A stretch of DNA of 64,000 bases from a gamma proteobacterium HTCC2207 (GTDB lineage Bacteria > Pseudomonadota > Gammaproteobacteria > Pseudomonadales > Porticoccaceae). This document shows positions 63,308 through 64,000 of the stretch, in pieces (within the stretch, counting starts at the first letter, position 1; every line of letters begins with the position of its first letter). The stretch is taken from NCBI GenBank assembly GCA_000153445.1, contig CH672396.1, positions 33,668 to 97,667 on the forward strand, read 5' to 3'. The translations under genes were made by a program, and so were the position numbers. A model generated the notes under the pieces. That model worked only from the letters and a program-made list of their open reading frames with translations. It did no database searches and had not been told where the DNA came from.

Positions 63308-64000
63308 ATTCCCATCGATACCGTACTCGAGCTACCACCCCTCTCACTTTACGTGCACATACCCTGGTGTGTGCGCAAATGCCCCTACTGTGATTTTAAC
63401 TCTCACACTGCCGGCAGCGAGATCCCCGAACAGGCCTATATCAAAGCGCTGATTGCCGACTTACAACAGGATAAGAAATGGGCCCAGGGTAGAAAGCTCT
63501 GCTCAATCTTTTTTGGTGGTGGCACTCCCAGTCTGTTCTCAGCTGCGGGTATTGGCCAAATTCTCAAGGCCGCGGAACGTATTATCGGCTTTGAGCCAGA
63601 TATAGAGATCACCCTTGAGGCTAATCCAGGTACCGCAGAGCAAGAAAAGTTTAGCGGCTTTCGGAGTGCCGGAGTCAATCGTCTATCGATTGGTATTCAG
63701 AGCTTTAACGACCAACACCTGTTGCGACTAGGCCGAATACACGACGGCGCTCAGGCCCTGTCGGCGATTGAAACCGCACGCCGGGCGGGCTTTAGTAATT
63801 TTAATCTCGATCTGATGCATGGCCTCTCAGGTCAGACGGTTGATCAGGCACGCCGAGATCTCGAGCTAGCCAGTGACAGCGGTGCGCTACATATCTCTTG
63901 GTACCAGCTAACGATAGAACCCAACACTGAGTTCTACTCAAGGCCCCCACAACTGCCAGAGGAAGATGCGCTGGTGGATATACAGCAGGCTGGCATGGAG
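63308..64000 (+). CDS. hemW: HemW, radical SAM heme chaperone-like protein (partial)
   Basis: Runs off the right edge. The radical SAM cluster motif CVRKCPYCDFNSH is present, preceded by LPPLSLYVHIPW, and followed by FFGGGTPSLFS, ITLEANPGT, VNRLSIGIQSFN, LRLGRIHDG, NLDLMHGLSGQT and WYQLTIEPNTEF. HemW inserts heme into respiratory enzymes; it is related to HemN but usually lacks coproporphyrinogen oxidase activity. In-frame stop TAA lies at 63299-63301; between it and the conserved start no ATG, GTG or TTG exists before GTG 63353, inside LYVHIP. ATT 63308 (or ATC 63314) is the likely start, with AGAG at 63295. Confidence 0.85.
   Translation, partial: MPIDTVLELPPLSLYVHIPWCVRKCPYCDFNSHTAGSEIPEQAYIKALIADLQQDKKWAQGRKLCSIFFGGGTPSLFSAAGIGQILKAAERIIGFEPDIEITLEANPGTAEQEKFSGFRSAGVNRLSIGIQSFNDQHLLRLGRIHDGAQALSAIETARRAGFSNFNLDLMHGLSGQTVDQARRDLELASDSGALHISWYQLTIEPNTEFYSRPPQLPEEDALVDIQQAGME

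Overview
The window looks like chromosomal DNA of a free-living gammaproteobacterium, most likely a marine Cellvibrionales-type lineage (SAR92/OM60-like). The lineage name is inference. What is seen is about 50% G+C by eye, almost entirely housekeeping genes, and several blocks of gene order familiar from Pseudomonas: tyrS / M23 peptidase / anmK / erpA / bactofilin / argC; vfr-trpC-trpD-trpG; UPF0149-pepP-ubiH-ubiI opposite zapB/zapA/6S RNA/fau; pilT-yggS-proC-yggT-metX-metW-rdgB-hemW; and gshB-tonB3-yqgE-ruvX. I see no prophage, insertion sequence, tRNA or CRISPR array.

Layout. Positions 1-190 hold two tandem sigma70 promoters with GC-rich discriminators that fire out of the left edge, as expected for an rRNA operon. 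0.2-7.4 kb: tyrS, an M23 peptidase, anmK, a DsrE-like protein, erpA, a decayed bactofilin, a coiled-coil membrane protein and argC. 7.5-12.3 kb: tetrapyrrole genes hemJ, hemL and hemB, then the rRNA modifiers rsuA and rsmC, ending in a palindromic tandem-repeat element. 12.5-18.5 kb: ubiquinone hydroxylases, pepP, UPF0149, division proteins, 6S RNA and fau. 18.5-29.4 kb: pyk, ilvA, rpiA, a PfkB kinase, a PAS-GGDEF-EAL protein, a copper chaperone and dsbD. 29.7-41.2 kb: aroQ-accB-accC-prmA, dusB-fis-purH, a photolyase, purD and coq7. 41.2-48.9 kb: a LysR regulator beside two small transcription units, an OsmC protein, a Vfr/Crp regulator, trpEGDC and rpe. 49-64 kb: an EF-hand protein, an acyl-CoA ligase, gshB, a TonB protein, yqgE-ruvX, broken pilU and pilT, yggS-proC-yggT, a Tas-like reductase, metX-metW, rdgB and the start of hemW.

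Main observations. (1) Type IV pilus twitching appears to have been lost. A 114-codon gene beside gshB joins the start of pilG to the end of a CheW-like chpC/pilI gene, as if the Pil-Chp chemosensory cluster had been removed by one internal deletion. Both retraction ATPase genes are frameshifted, pilT in a run of six G and pilU near its start. (2) Next to the LysR regulator, two 50-bp upstream regions that are 76% identical without gaps each precede a small transcription unit closed by a strong intrinsic terminator. One unit encodes a 40-residue exported or membrane peptide; the other looks like a small RNA. This is the best candidate for an undescribed system. (3) Short tandem duplications of 12-28 bp recur at gene boundaries. 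In front of tonB, five 14-bp units each carry a Shine-Dalgarno-like sequence and a start codon.

Gene expression features: start codons are relaxed (several GTG, two TTG). The photolyase and hemW have no in-frame ATG, GTG or TTG that would include their conserved N-termini. trpE is preceded by a possible leader peptide with a Trp-Arg-Trp segment.
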